DNA from: Pseudooceanicola endophyticus
Lineage (GTDB): Bacteria > Pseudomonadota > Alphaproteobacteria > Rhodobacterales > Rhodobacteraceae
NCBI RefSeq assembly: GCF_018760365.1
Contig: NZ_JAHIAB010000016.1
Span: forward strand, 54,677-118,676
Direction: 5' to 3'
DNA: 64,000 nucleotides
Shown: positions 16,909 through 25,770 of the stretch, piece after piece
How the letters are laid out: every line of letters starts with the position of its first letter
How positions within the stretch are numbered: the stretch's first letter is position 1
Notes under the pieces: model-generated
Told to the model about the DNA's origin: nothing
What the model saw: only the letters and a program-made list of their open reading frames with translations
Database searches by the model: none
Position numbers and translations under genes: made by a program

Positions 16909-18006
16909 TCAGTTCAGGCGTTCGCCGGTCTGGGGGGCAAAGTAGGAGACCTTGGCGAGATCGAAGGCCAGATCCAGCGGCTGACCGGCGCGGGCGCTGG
17001 TTTCCGCATGCAGCCGCGCCGTGACCTGGCGGCCGCCGAGGCTGGAGACCACGTAGGTATCGGCGCCGGCCGGTTCCACCATGTCGACCATGCAGCTGGC
17101 CTGCTGGACCTGGGCACCGGCGCGGAAGCCCGCCTCGGCGATATCCTCGGGGCGCAGGCCCATGATGACATCGCCCGGCAGATCCAGCGGACGCGGATCC
17201 GAAAGCACCAGCGGCGCCTCGCCCGGACGGGTGATCTCGATCCGGTGGCTGCCGCCGTCGCGAGCGACCTTGGCCGGGATCAGGTTCATCGCCGGAGAGC
17301 CCATGAAATCGGCCACGAAGAGGTTGGCGGGCTGGTTGTAGATTTCCGCCGGGGTGCCGATCTGCTGGATCACGCCGCCCTTCATGACGACGATCTTGGT
17401 GGCCAGCGTCATCGCCTCGATCTGGTCATGGGTGACGTAGACGATCGAGGCGTTCAGGGTCTGGTGCAGCTTCTTGATCTCGGTGCGCATCTCGACGCGC
17501 AGCTTGGCGTCGAGGTTCGAGAGCGGCTCGTCGAAGAGGAAGAGCGCGGGTTCGCGCACCAGGGCGCGACCCATGGCGACCCGCTGGCGCTGCCCGCCCG
17601 AGAGCTGGCCGGGCTTGCGGTTCAGCAGGTGGTCGATCTGGAGAAGCTCGGCCACCTCCTTGAGCTTGGCCTGCTGGTTCGCCTGATCGACGCCCCTCAC
17701 CTTCATGCCGAAGGTGATGTTCTTGGCGACCGTCATGGTGGGATAGAGCGCGTAGCTCTGGAACACCATGGCGATGTTGCGGTCCTTGGGGCTGACATGG
17801 GTCATGTCCTGCCCGGCGATCTGCAGCTGGCCGCCGGTGATCGGTTCGAGACCGGCGATGCAGTTCAGCAGGGTGGACTTGCCGCAGCCCGAGGGGCCGA
17901 CCAGCACCAGGAAATCGCCCGGCTCGATCGAGACGTTGATGTCCTTGAGGATGTCCACCGGGCCGTAGGATTTGCGCAGGTGCTTGATATCGAGAATGGG
18001 TGCCAT
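16909..18006 (-). CDS. Sugar ABC transporter, ATP-binding protein (UgpC/MsmK/MalK type)
   Basis: 365 residues. Walker A GPSGCGKST, signature LSGGQRQRVAMGRAL, Walker B LFLFDEPLSNLDA and switch VTHDQIEAMTL, then the C-terminal OB/TOBE domain of CUT1 sugar importers (GLRPEDI). It energises uptake by the two permeases and binding protein upstream. Next to glk and a two-component system, a glucose-type monosaccharide is the most likely substrate. Starts 4 bases after the MalG-type permease gene ends. Confidence 0.92.
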   Translation of the reverse strand: MAPILDIKHLRKSYGPVDILKDINVSIEPGDFLVLVGPSGCGKSTLLNCIAGLEPITGGQLQIAGQDMTHVSPKDRNIAMVFQSYALYPTMTVAKNITFGMKVRGVDQANQQAKLKEVAELLQIDHLLNRKPGQLSGGQRQRVAMGRALVREPALFLFDEPLSNLDAKLRVEMRTEIKKLHQTLNASIVYVTHDQIEAMTLATKIVVMKGGVIQQIGTPAEIYNQPANLFVADFMGSPAMNLIPAKVARDGGSHRIEITRPGEAPLVLSDPRPLDLPGDVIMGLRPEDIAEAGFRAGAQVQQASCMVDMVEPAGADTYVVSSLGGRQVTARLHAETSARAGQPLDLAFDLAKVSYFAPQTGERLN

Positions 18007-18010
18007 GTTC

Positions 18011-18919
18011 TTACCCCTTCACAGAGCCGGCGGTGAGGCCGCGGATGAAGTACTTGCCGGCGACGACATAGACGAAGAGCGTGGGAAGGGCCGCGATGAT
18101 CGCCGAGGCCATGTCCACGTTGTAGGCCTTCACGCCGGTGGTGGAGTTGACGATGTTGTTGAGCGCCACGGTCACCGGCTGGGTGCCGGGGCCGGAGAAG
18201 CTGACGCCGAAGAGGAAGTCGTTCCAGATCTGGGTGAACTGCCAGATGACCGAGACGACGATGATCGGCAGCGACAGCGGCAGGAAGATCGACCAGAAGA
18301 TCCGGAAGAAGGCGGCCCCGTCGATCTTGGCGGCGCGCACCAGTTCCTGCGGGATCGTCACGTAGTAGTTGCGGAAGAACAGCGTGGTGAAGCCCAGGCC
18401 GTAGATCGTGTGCACCAGGATCAGCCCCGGGATGGTGCCCGCAAGATGCAGGATGCCCAGCATCTTGGCCATCGGCAGCAGCACCACCTGGAAGGGGATG
18501 AAGCAGCCGAACAGCAGCAGCGCAAAGATCATGTTGGCGCCGCGGAAGCGCCACTGGGCGAAGACATAGCCGTTCAGCGCCCCGATCAGGGTCGAGATCA
18601 GCACGCCGGGGATGGCGATGATGACCGAGTTCCACATGAAGGGCTTCAGCCCCTCGCACTGGGTGCCGGTGCAGGCCTGGGACCAGGCGATGCGCCAGGG
18701 TTCGAAGGTGATCTCGCGCGGGAGCGCCACGAGGGAGCCGGTGCGGATCTCGTCCAGGGACTTGAGCGAGGTGGTGATCATCACGAAGAGCGGCATCAGG
18801 TACCACAGCGCGAAGAGGATCAGCATCGCGTAGAGGCCCGCGCGCAGGGCGATGCGACCGAAGCGCGCCGAGGTGGAGCGCTGGCCCGCCAGCGGGGAAA
18901 CGTAGGTTGCGTCAGTCAT
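18011..18919 (-). CDS. Sugar ABC transporter, permease (MalG type)
   Basis: 302 residues with six predicted membrane spans. The EAA loop reads IPQELVRAAKIDGAAFFRIFWSIFLPLSLP, which docks the ATPase. A long periplasmic loop after span 1 (EPWRIAWSQACTGTQCEG) contains two cysteines. Typical CUT1 second permease. Its start overlaps the MalF-type gene by 8 bases. Confidence 0.92.
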   Translation of the reverse strand: MTDATYVSPLAGQRSTSARFGRIALRAGLYAMLILFALWYLMPLFVMITTSLKSLDEIRTGSLVALPREITFEPWRIAWSQACTGTQCEGLKPFMWNSVIIAIPGVLISTLIGALNGYVFAQWRFRGANMIFALLLFGCFIPFQVVLLPMAKMLGILHLAGTIPGLILVHTIYGLGFTTLFFRNYYVTIPQELVRAAKIDGAAFFRIFWSIFLPLSLPIIVVSVIWQFTQIWNDFLFGVSFSGPGTQPVTVALNNIVNSTTGVKAYNVDMASAIIAALPTLFVYVVAGKYFIRGLTAGSVKG

Positions 18920-19784
18920 GTTTCGCCCTCAGCTCGGAGTAGAGGTAGGGAACGACGATGGCGAAGACGACGGCCATCATGATCATCGCCGAGGAGGCCG
19001 CCTGGCCGAGGTTCCCGCGCGAGAACGCCATGGCGTACATGTAGGTCGCCGGCAGGTCGGTGGCATAGCCCGGACCGCCCCCCGTCAGGGCAACGACCAG
19101 GTCGAAGCTCTTGATGGCGAGGTGCGAGAGCACGATGAAGGCCGACAGGAAGATCGGCGCCATCGAGGGGATGATGATCGCGGTGTAGATCCGCCAGTTC
19201 GGGATGCCGTCGACCTGGGCCGCCTTGATGATTTCCCCGTCGACCGAGCGCAGCCCCGCGAGGAACAGCGCCATCACGAAGCCAGAACTTTGCCAGACGC
19301 CCGCCAGCACGATCGTGTAGATCGCCATGTCGGGGTTCACCAGCCAGTCGAAGCGGAAGCCCGCAAAGCCCCAGCCCTGGACCATCGCCTCGATCCCGTG
19401 CTGCGGGTTGAGGATCCATTTCCAGGCGGTGCCGGTGACGATCATCGAAAGCGCCATCGGGTAGAGGTAGATGGTGCGGATCACCCCCTCGGTGCGGATC
19501 TTCTGGTCGAGGAAGATCGCCAGCATCAGCCCCAGCACCATCGAGATCACGATGAAGAGGCCGCCGAAAAGGTAAAGGTTGTTCATCGCCGTGTCCCAGC
19601 GGGGCGTGGCGAAAAGCTTGGTATACTGGTCGAAGCCGTCGATCTCGTAGCGCGGCATGATCTTCGACTTGGTAAGCGAGATCCACGCCGTCCAGCCGAT
19701 GAAGCCGTAGACGAAGATCAGGACGGCCACGAAGGTTGGCGCAAGGACCACCTTCGGAACCCATCTTTCCAACAGGTTGGACAT
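18912..19784 (-). CDS. Sugar ABC transporter, permease (MalF type)
   Basis: 290 residues with six membrane spans. The EAA loop is GEIIKAAQVDGIPNWRIYTAIIIPSMAP. It lacks the large P2 loop of true MalF, so it belongs to the short monosaccharide/glucose-type permeases. Separated from the binding-protein gene by 62 bases holding a stem-loop. Confidence 0.92.
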   Translation of the reverse strand: MSNLLERWVPKVVLAPTFVAVLIFVYGFIGWTAWISLTKSKIMPRYEIDGFDQYTKLFATPRWDTAMNNLYLFGGLFIVISMVLGLMLAIFLDQKIRTEGVIRTIYLYPMALSMIVTGTAWKWILNPQHGIEAMVQGWGFAGFRFDWLVNPDMAIYTIVLAGVWQSSGFVMALFLAGLRSVDGEIIKAAQVDGIPNWRIYTAIIIPSMAPIFLSAFIVLSHLAIKSFDLVVALTGGGPGYATDLPATYMYAMAFSRGNLGQAASSAMIMMAVVFAIVVPYLYSELRAKHD

Positions 19785-19805
19785 AGGGAACTCCCGGAAT
19801 AGGAA

Positions 19806-19831
19806 GCGCCCGGCCGAAACCGACCGGGCGC
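19806..19831 (-). other. Stem-loop between binding-protein and permease genes
   Basis: GCGCCCGG (19806-19813) pairs perfectly with CCGGGCGC (19824-19831), with no T-run. Such hairpins after ABC binding-protein genes usually protect the upstream mRNA and lower permease expression, as in malE-malF. Confidence 0.6.
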
Positions 19832-19846
19832 CGGGTCGTCAGGGGA

Positions 19847-21094
19847 TCACATCGCGTTCGCGACGGCGTCCTGAAGCTGCTTCACGGCCTCTTCAGAGGT
19901 CATGTCGGAGTTGAAATGCGCGGTCACCACATCGGTGATGGCGCCGGCCGGTTCGCCGCGCAGCGCCATGCCATGGGCATAGCTGGGCAGCAGGGAGCCG
20001 TCCTTGGCATCCGCGTTCATGTCCTTGGAGGACAGCTTCGCGCAGTCGTCGAACTTGTCGAGCGACACGTCGGTGCGCACCGGGATCGAGCCCTTGTTGA
20101 GGTTGAAGGTCTCCTGGAAGGAGGGGGCGACGATCAGCTCGGCCAGCAGCTTCTGGCCGGCGACCTTGTCGGCATCATCGCCGACGTCGAACATGGCAAA
20201 GCTGTCGACGTTGTAGAGGAAACCGTGGCCCGGGGTGGCGGCGCAGGTGAAATCGACGCCGGGCTTCTTGCCGGCGGCCAGGAATTCGCCCTTCGCCCAG
20301 TCCCCCATGATCTGGAAGGCGGCCTCGCCGTTCATCACCATGGCGGTGGCCAGGTTCCAGTCGCGGCCCGGGTAGTTTTCATCGACGAAGCCGCGCAGCA
20401 CGCGCATCTCGTCGAAGACCTTGATCATGGTGTCGGAGCCGAGGGCATCCATGTCCAGATCGACCAGCGCCTTCTGATAGAACTCCGGCCCGCCCATGCC
20501 CAGCACGACGGTCTCGAAGACGGTGGCGTCCTGCCAGGCCTGGCCGCCATGGGCCAGCGGGGTGATGCCCGCCGCCTTCAGCTTTTCGGCCGCCGCGTTG
20601 AACTCTTCCCAGGTGGTCGGCATGGCAATGCCGTTGTCATCGAGGATCTTCTTGTTGCCCCAGATCCAGTTGACCCGGTGCACGTTCACCGGCGCCGCGC
20701 ACCAGTGGCCGTCGCATTTCATGTGCTCGGCGATCTGCGCGGGCAGCACGTCGCCCCAGTGCTGTTCCTCGGCCACGTCGGAAATATCGGCCAGCACGCC
20801 CTCTTCGTACCATTCCTGGATCGCCGGGCCCTTCAGCTGCACGGCGGTCGGCGGGTTGCCCGACAGCACGCGGGCGCGCAGCGCGGTCATGGCCGCATCG
20901 CCACCCCCCCCGGCCACCGGCATGTCGGTCCAGACGCCGCCGCGTTCCTTGAACTGCTCCTGCAGCACGGCCACGGACTTGGCCTCGCCGCCCGAAGTCC
21001 ACCAGTGCAGCACTTCGGCGGTCGGTTCGGCCACTGCCGGGAACGCAAGCAGGGCCATCGCGGACGAGGCCGCGATTACGTGTTTGATTGTCAT
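19847..21094 (-). CDS. Sugar ABC transporter, periplasmic binding protein
   Basis: 415 residues, cluster B (family 1) extracellular solute-binding protein. Signal peptide MTIKHVIAASSAMALLAFPAVA, then EPTAEVLHWWTSGGEAKSVAVLQEQF, the LHWWTSGGE start seen in glucose/mannose-binding proteins (GtsA-like). A FLYNVDSFAMFDV motif lies near residue 290. It captures the sugar for the two permeases. The gene order (binding protein, two permeases, ATPase, glk nearby) and the divergent response regulator resemble the Pseudomonas glucose system. Confidence 0.9.
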   Translation of the reverse strand: MTIKHVIAASSAMALLAFPAVAEPTAEVLHWWTSGGEAKSVAVLQEQFKERGGVWTDMPVAGGGGDAAMTALRARVLSGNPPTAVQLKGPAIQEWYEEGVLADISDVAEEQHWGDVLPAQIAEHMKCDGHWCAAPVNVHRVNWIWGNKKILDDNGIAMPTTWEEFNAAAEKLKAAGITPLAHGGQAWQDATVFETVVLGMGGPEFYQKALVDLDMDALGSDTMIKVFDEMRVLRGFVDENYPGRDWNLATAMVMNGEAAFQIMGDWAKGEFLAAGKKPGVDFTCAATPGHGFLYNVDSFAMFDVGDDADKVAGQKLLAELIVAPSFQETFNLNKGSIPVRTDVSLDKFDDCAKLSSKDMNADAKDGSLLPSYAHGMALRGEPAGAITDVVTAHFNSDMTSEEAVKQLQDAVANAM

Positions 21095-21394
21095 GTCATC
21101 CTCCCGAATGCCCGCCCCATGGTCGCGATCCCGTGATCACCCCGTGAGGCGGCTGTCGTGGAGCGCATCTTTTCAGGCCCCACCCCGCGCTGGCAACAGG
21201 CTGCATCGGGCTGCGGCACAGTTTTCCCGCCGCTCTGTTACACGTTGTTACGCAAGCAAAAATGCCGCATTGCGGCGTTATCGCTATCGCTTCCAGCCCC
21301 TTGGTTTTCAGGCCGAACCGGCCGACCGGGCCGATTGCCCCGCCCCTGCCCGCCCGCTAATGTGGCGCCCGGAGCGGGGGCAACGGGGGGCCAC
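21095..21394. promoter_or_regulatory. Divergent promoter region between sugar transporter and two-component system
   Basis: 300 bases that must hold promoters for both directions. The TGTTAC direct repeat (21236-21251) lies near the centre and is listed separately. No other clear operator was seen, and no gene is supported. Confidence 0.6.
21236..21251. promoter_or_regulatory. Candidate response-regulator site: TGTTAC direct repeat
   Basis: TGTTAC at 21236-21241 recurs at 21246-21251, a 10-base period. OmpR-family regulators bind two head-to-tail half-sites spaced one helical turn apart, and the adjacent gene encodes such a regulator. Confidence 0.45.
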
Positions 21395-22120
21395 ATGACG
21401 ATCGCACGGCTACTGGTTGTCGATGACGATGCAGAGATGCGCGAGATGCTGACGGACTTCCTGCGCCGCTCGGGATTCTTCGTGCTGCCCGCCGCCAGCC
21501 GTGCAGAGATCGAGGGCCACCTGGCGCGTGGCCGCATCGACCTGATCCTGCTGGACGTGATGCTGGGCGACGAAAGCGGGGTCGAGATCTGCGGCGCGCT
21601 GCGCCGGGATCACGACATGCCGATCATCCTGGTCTCGGCACTGTCGGCGGATCACCAGCGCATGGCGGGCTACGAAATGGGCGCGGACGATTACATCGCC
21701 AAGCCCTTCAACCCGGCGCTGCTGCTGGCGCGGGTGCGCGCGGTGCTGAACCGCGCCCGCCGCACCCCCTCGCTCGCCTATCGGCGCACCACCTCTGCCT
21801 ATCGCTTTGCCGGCTGGCACTACGACGGCAAGAAGAACGAAGCCCTGTCCCCGCGCGGCTTCCAGGTGGCGCTGTCGCGGCGCGAGACGGAGCTGCTGAA
21901 GGTGCTGCTGGCCAATCCCCACATCCCCCTGACCCGGGAGGAGATCGCCGCCGCCCTCGACATGGGCGAGGAGGCCGAGGCCTCGGGGCGGGCCATCGAC
22001 GTGCTGGTCGGGCGGCTGCGCACCAAGATCGAGCGCAATCCCAAGGACCCCGAGATCCTGAAGACCCTGCGCGGCACCGGCTACGTGCTGGCCGCCGACG
22101 TCACCACCGATCCGGCCTGA
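21395..22120 (+). CDS. OmpR-family response regulator
   Basis: 241 residues. The receiver domain has the acidic pair VVDDD, phospho-acceptor Asp in LILLDVML (about residue 52), the switch Ser in LVSAL and the Lys in DDYIAKPFNP. A winged-helix output domain follows (ALSRRETELLKVLLANPH, then RAIDVLVGRLRTKIERNPKDPEILKTLRGTGYVL). The ATG at 21395 begins MTIARLLVVDD; the frame open to 21158 is just upstream sequence. It is divergent from the sugar ABC operon, so its likely role is to control that operon, like GltR in Pseudomonas (inference). Confidence 0.92.
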   Translation: MTIARLLVVDDDAEMREMLTDFLRRSGFFVLPAASRAEIEGHLARGRIDLILLDVMLGDESGVEICGALRRDHDMPIILVSALSADHQRMAGYEMGADDYIAKPFNPALLLARVRAVLNRARRTPSLAYRRTTSAYRFAGWHYDGKKNEALSPRGFQVALSRRETELLKVLLANPHIPLTREEIAAALDMGEEAEASGRAIDVLVGRLRTKIERNPKDPEILKTLRGTGYVLAADVTTDPA

Positions 22121-22127
22121 GGCCCCG

Positions 22128-23579
22128 ATGGCGCGCCGCCCCCTCAGCCTGCGTCGGCTCGGCACGCTCTGGATGGTTTTGGCCTTCCTGGCGGGCCTGC
22201 TGGGCGCGGGGATGTGGATGGGATCGGTCGCCGCCTGGGGCGCCTACCTGACCCGCGCACAGGTCGCGGGCGTGGCGCTCTACGACAGCCTGACCCGGGG
22301 CACCATGGCGCCGCTGGGGGTGCGCGTGACCCCGGTGCCCGACGCCGGACAGGCCGCCGTGACCCAGGGCGATTTCGCCATCCTCTCGGGACTGCCGACG
22401 CCCGCCTATGTCACCCATGCCTCGGTCCGCGACAGCCTGGACGAAACCTTCGGCGGCCAGCGCATCAAGCTGGCCATCGTCTCGGACGGGCTGCGCTACG
22501 AGGTCGCCCGGGTCGAGAACGGCAGCGCCCGCACCGCACCCGAGAAGCTGGGGGCGGTGACGCGGCTGCTGGCAACCTATTGCTCGCGCCCGATCCTGTT
22601 TGCCCAGGTCGGAGAGCAGCCCTGGCTAAGGATCGACGGCCGCGCGGTCTGGGGCTGCGATGCGAAGCCGCGGGACCTGCGGCTGCCGGCGCTGCTGATC
22701 ATGCTGCTGACGCTGGGCGGGCTGTGGACCAAGATCGGCGCCAGCACCGGCCATTTCACCGCCTTCGCCGAGGCGCTGAAGGCGCGCCGCCGGCTGGGCG
22801 GACCGGAAAGCTACCGGGTCGAGGGGCCGGCAGAGCTGCATGCCATCGTCGGCGCGGTGAACGCCTATCTGGAGGCCGAACGCGCCCAGCTGGCACGGCG
22901 CGCCAGCGTGCTGTCGGGGGTGTCGCATGATCTGGGCACGCCGGCGACGCGGTTGCGGCTGCGCACCGCGCTGATTGAGGACGACCACCTGCGCGAGAAG
23001 TTCGACCACGACATCGACCGCATGACCGGGATGATCGAGGGGGTGCTGACCTATACGCGATCCGAGCTTTCGGACGAGACGCCGCGGCAGATCTCTCTCA
23101 GTTCGCTGCTGGAGGCCATCGTGGCGGATTACCAGGACACCGGGCGGCCCGTGGCCTTTCCCGCCGGGCCGCCGGTGGTGGCGGGAAGCGCGGCCTCGCT
23201 CTTTGCGGCGCGGCGCGGCAGCGTGCAGCTGCCCGATACCTCTCCGGTGCTGGTGATGGCGCGCCCCCTGGCCCTGCAGCGTGCCATCGAGAACCTGATC
23301 GACAATGCGCTGAAATACGGGCGCCGCGCCAGCGTCGCGCTGGAGGCCAGCTCGCAGAGCGCCAGCATCCTGATCGAGGATGCCGGCTCGGATCATCGCG
23401 CCGCCGACATCGAGGCGCTGCGCGAGCCGTTCCGGCGCGGCGCCAACGTGGGCCAGGTGCAGGGCTTCGGGCTGGGGCTGACCATCGTCACCGCCGTGGC
23501 CGAGCAGCATGGCGGGCGGCTGAGCTTCAGCGACGGCAGGAGCGGGATCTGCGCCCGGCTGGAGATCAGCCGGCAGTGA
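22128..23579 (+). CDS. Sensor histidine kinase partner of the response regulator
   Basis: 483 residues. Membrane spans at about 14-36 and 188-205 flank a periplasmic sensor region of about 150 residues with no motif I recognise. A HAMP-like linker leads to the DHp helix with the H-box SHDLGTPATRLRLR (phospho-His about residue 269), then the N-box LIDNALKYG and the G-box GFGLGLTIV. Starts 7 bases after the regulator gene, so the pair is co-transcribed. A small divergence is the ATP-lid region EDAGSDH in place of the usual DxGPG. Confidence 0.92.
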   Translation: MARRPLSLRRLGTLWMVLAFLAGLLGAGMWMGSVAAWGAYLTRAQVAGVALYDSLTRGTMAPLGVRVTPVPDAGQAAVTQGDFAILSGLPTPAYVTHASVRDSLDETFGGQRIKLAIVSDGLRYEVARVENGSARTAPEKLGAVTRLLATYCSRPILFAQVGEQPWLRIDGRAVWGCDAKPRDLRLPALLIMLLTLGGLWTKIGASTGHFTAFAEALKARRRLGGPESYRVEGPAELHAIVGAVNAYLEAERAQLARRASVLSGVSHDLGTPATRLRLRTALIEDDHLREKFDHDIDRMTGMIEGVLTYTRSELSDETPRQISLSSLLEAIVADYQDTGRPVAFPAGPPVVAGSAASLFAARRGSVQLPDTSPVLVMARPLALQRAIENLIDNALKYGRRASVALEASSQSASILIEDAGSDHRAADIEALREPFRRGANVGQVQGFGLGLTIVTAVAEQHGGRLSFSDGRSGICARLEISRQ

Positions 23580-23638
23580 GCGGGGATGCGGGGGATCGGT
23601 TTTTAGGGGTCAGGTTTCGGGGGATCGGGTTATGAGGA

Positions 23639-23658
23639 TCGGGCGCTTGCGCGCCCGA
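23639..23658 (+). terminator. Hairpin after the two-component operon
   Basis: TCGGGCGC-TTGC-GCGCCCGA, perfect 8-base arms, directly followed by dispersed repeat copy D. No T-run; it may end transcription together with the repeat hairpin. Confidence 0.45.
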
Positions 23659-23691
23659 CGCTCCGCGGGAGGTATTTGGAACAAGAAAATG
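23659..23691 (+). repeat. Dispersed intergenic repeat, copy D
   Basis: A small hairpin (CTCC-GCG-GGAG) followed by GGTATTTGGAACAAGAAAA and TG; 23668-23691 is identical to copy A. It lies between two convergent genes. Confidence 0.8.
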
Positions 23692-23708
23692 CCGGGGCGT
23701 GTCTGCCC

Positions 23709-24878
23709 TCAGACCGGCAGTTCGGCCTCGACCAGGGCGGCCATGCTTTCGGCGATGACCGGGATCAGGCCGTCGTCGAAATCGTAGAACGGGCTGTGCA
23801 CCATCGGGCAGTCCTGGCCGTCGCGCTTCATGCCGAAGAACAGGTAGGCGCCGGGGCAGGCCTGCAGCATGTAGGCGAAATCCTCGGCCGCCATGATCGG
23901 GGGCATATCGGTGAAGCGGACCGGCGCGGCCGCGCTGCTGAGCAGGGCTTGCGCGGCCTGCGCGGCGGCGGCATCGCTGGCCAGCGGCGGATAGCCGTCT
24001 TCCCAGATCACCTCCACGTCGATCTCGCGCGCGGCGCCCTGGGCGCGGGCGATGCGGCGGATGCCGGCCTCGAGGAAGGCGCGGTCCTCGGGGTGCAGGC
24101 AGCGCACCGTGCCGCTGATCTGGCCCTCCCCGGCGATGACATTGTCGGCGCTGCCGACATGGATCTGGGTGACCGAGAGCACCGCCGCATGCAGCGGGTC
24201 GATCCCGCGCGACACAAGCCCCTGAAGCGCCACCGTGATCTCGGCGGCCAGCAGGGCGCTGTCGCGGGTCATGTGCGGCGTCGCGGCATGGCCCCCCTTC
24301 CCGGTGAGGCGGATGATGAAGCGATCCGCCGAGGCCATCTGCGGCCCGGGCCGGGTGGTGACCGTGCCAAAGGGCAGCCGGGGCTCATTGTGGAAACCGA
24401 AGATCCGGTCGCAGGGCAATTTGGTGAACAGCCCCTCCTCGACCATGCGGCGCCCGCCGCCGAGGCCTTCTTCGGCAGGCTGGAAGATCACGCGCAGCGT
24501 GCCCGAGAAGCGCCCCTCGGCGGCCAGCGCCTCGGCAGTGGCCAGCAGCGAGACGGTGTGACCGTCATGGCCGCAGCCGTGGAACTTGCCCTCCGCGGTC
24601 GAGGCATGGGCGAGGTTGGTCTGCTCCTGCATCGGCAGGGCGTCCATGTCGGCGCGCAGGCCGATCACCGGACCGCCCGCGCCCCGGCTCAGCGTGCCGA
24701 CAACGCCGGTGCCGGCGATCCCGGTCTCGACCGTGTAGCCGGCTGCGCGCAGGCGCTCGGCCACCAGGGCCGAGGTGCGATGCTCCTCGAAGCCGAGCTC
24801 GGGATGGGCATGCAGGTCGCGGCGCAGGGTGCTGTACCCGGGCGCGCGGTCGGCGAGAAAGGCGGAAACGGCAGTCAT
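23709..24878 (-). CDS. M20 family amidohydrolase (hippurate/N-acyl amino acid hydrolase type)
   Basis: 389 residues. The dinuclear metal motifs are present: FHGCGHDGHTVSL (Cys/His ligands about residue 100), the catalytic glutamates in FQPAEEGLGG, GGHAATPH and a C-terminal MVHSPFYDFDD. RRDLHAHPELGFEEHRT is the usual N-terminus. It hydrolyses an N-acyl or N-carbamoyl amino acid. The ATG at 24878 follows AAGGAGC; the frame stays open far upstream across the opposite-strand gene, which is not coding on this strand. A second M20 enzyme lies at 47829-49004. Confidence 0.9.
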   Translation of the reverse strand: MTAVSAFLADRAPGYSTLRRDLHAHPELGFEEHRTSALVAERLRAAGYTVETGIAGTGVVGTLSRGAGGPVIGLRADMDALPMQEQTNLAHASTAEGKFHGCGHDGHTVSLLATAEALAAEGRFSGTLRVIFQPAEEGLGGGRRMVEEGLFTKLPCDRIFGFHNEPRLPFGTVTTRPGPQMASADRFIIRLTGKGGHAATPHMTRDSALLAAEITVALQGLVSRGIDPLHAAVLSVTQIHVGSADNVIAGEGQISGTVRCLHPEDRAFLEAGIRRIARAQGAAREIDVEVIWEDGYPPLASDAAAAQAAQALLSSAAAPVRFTDMPPIMAAEDFAYMLQACPGAYLFFGMKRDGQDCPMVHSPFYDFDDGLIPVIAESMAALVEAELPV

Positions 24879-25106
24879 GGGAGCTCCTTGGGGGGCGGCG
24901 GGTCGGGCGGTGGCTGGACCCCAGGTTGGCGGCAGACTTGCCCGCGCGCGCCGGAATGGCAAGGCGGATCGACCGGAGCTGCCTGCGATACGGACGTTGC
25001 AATGCCCCCCTGCCCCGGGCCTGGCAGCTGACGCCGGGCCCGGCCTTGCGGTTGCAGGGGCCGCGTGTTCCTGTCGGGCGATTGCCAGACGCCCTAGTGA
25101 AAGGAC

Positions 25107-25676
25107 ATGCCCATGCGGGTCTACCTCGCCGGACCGGAAGTTTTCCTCCCCGATGCACGGGAGGTGCTGGATCGCAAGATCGCCCTGACCCGCGAGGCCG
25201 GGCTGGAGCCGCTGGCCCCCGGTGACCTGGACGAAGGCCCCGAGGGCGAGAGCCGCCACGAGAAGGGCCTGCGGATCAGCCGCAAGAACGAGGCGCTGAT
25301 GCACGCCGCCGATGCGATCATCGCCAACCTGACGCCCTTCCGCGGCGTCGGTGCCGATCCGGGCACGGTCTATGAACTGGGCTACATGTGCGGCCGCGAG
25401 AAGCTGGCCTATGGCTACACCAATGTCGCCTCGAACCATTTCGAGCGGCTGGTGAACTATTACGACGGCCAGATGATGCAGGATGAGGACGGCAGCCTGC
25501 GCGGCGATGACGGCCTTGCGGTCGAGCATTTCGACATGGCCGACAACCTGATGCTGCCCGGCGGGATCATCGCGCGGGGCGGCAAGCTGATTGCCTGCGA
25601 TGTTGACCCGGAAGCGCTGTACAGCGACCTGACGGCCTTTGCCGACTGCCTGGCCCTGCTGGCGGCGCGGCGCTGA
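25107..25676 (+). CDS. Nucleoside 2-deoxyribosyltransferase-like protein
   Basis: 189 residues. Motifs of the family: VYLAGPEVFLPD at the N-terminus (nucleotide pocket), AIIANLTPFRGVGADPGTVYELGY with the catalytic Glu in YELGY (about residue 91), and a C-terminal helix. These enzymes exchange bases between deoxynucleosides or hydrolyse the glycosidic bond in nucleotide salvage or house-cleaning. It is larger than classical NDT (about 157), with an insertion around 110-160. AAAGGA precedes the start; a second ATG at 25113 is also possible. No operon partner. Confidence 0.82.
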   Translation: MPMRVYLAGPEVFLPDAREVLDRKIALTREAGLEPLAPGDLDEGPEGESRHEKGLRISRKNEALMHAADAIIANLTPFRGVGADPGTVYELGYMCGREKLAYGYTNVASNHFERLVNYYDGQMMQDEDGSLRGDDGLAVEHFDMADNLMLPGGIIARGGKLIACDVDPEALYSDLTAFADCLALLAARR

Positions 25677-25770
25677 GGCCCGCAACCACGCGCGCCGCGG
25701 TTTAGGCCGCGCCTTCGGGCCCGACCCCGGCAGCTTCCGGGCCTGAGGACGCGGGCCGGCGTCCGGCTTC

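Noticed and set aside
24879..25685. Extension of the M20 amidohydrolase frame to 25685
   Set aside because: The extra 269 codons lie antisense to the nucleoside deoxyribosyltransferase-like gene, and a good ribosome site and family-like start exist at 24878.
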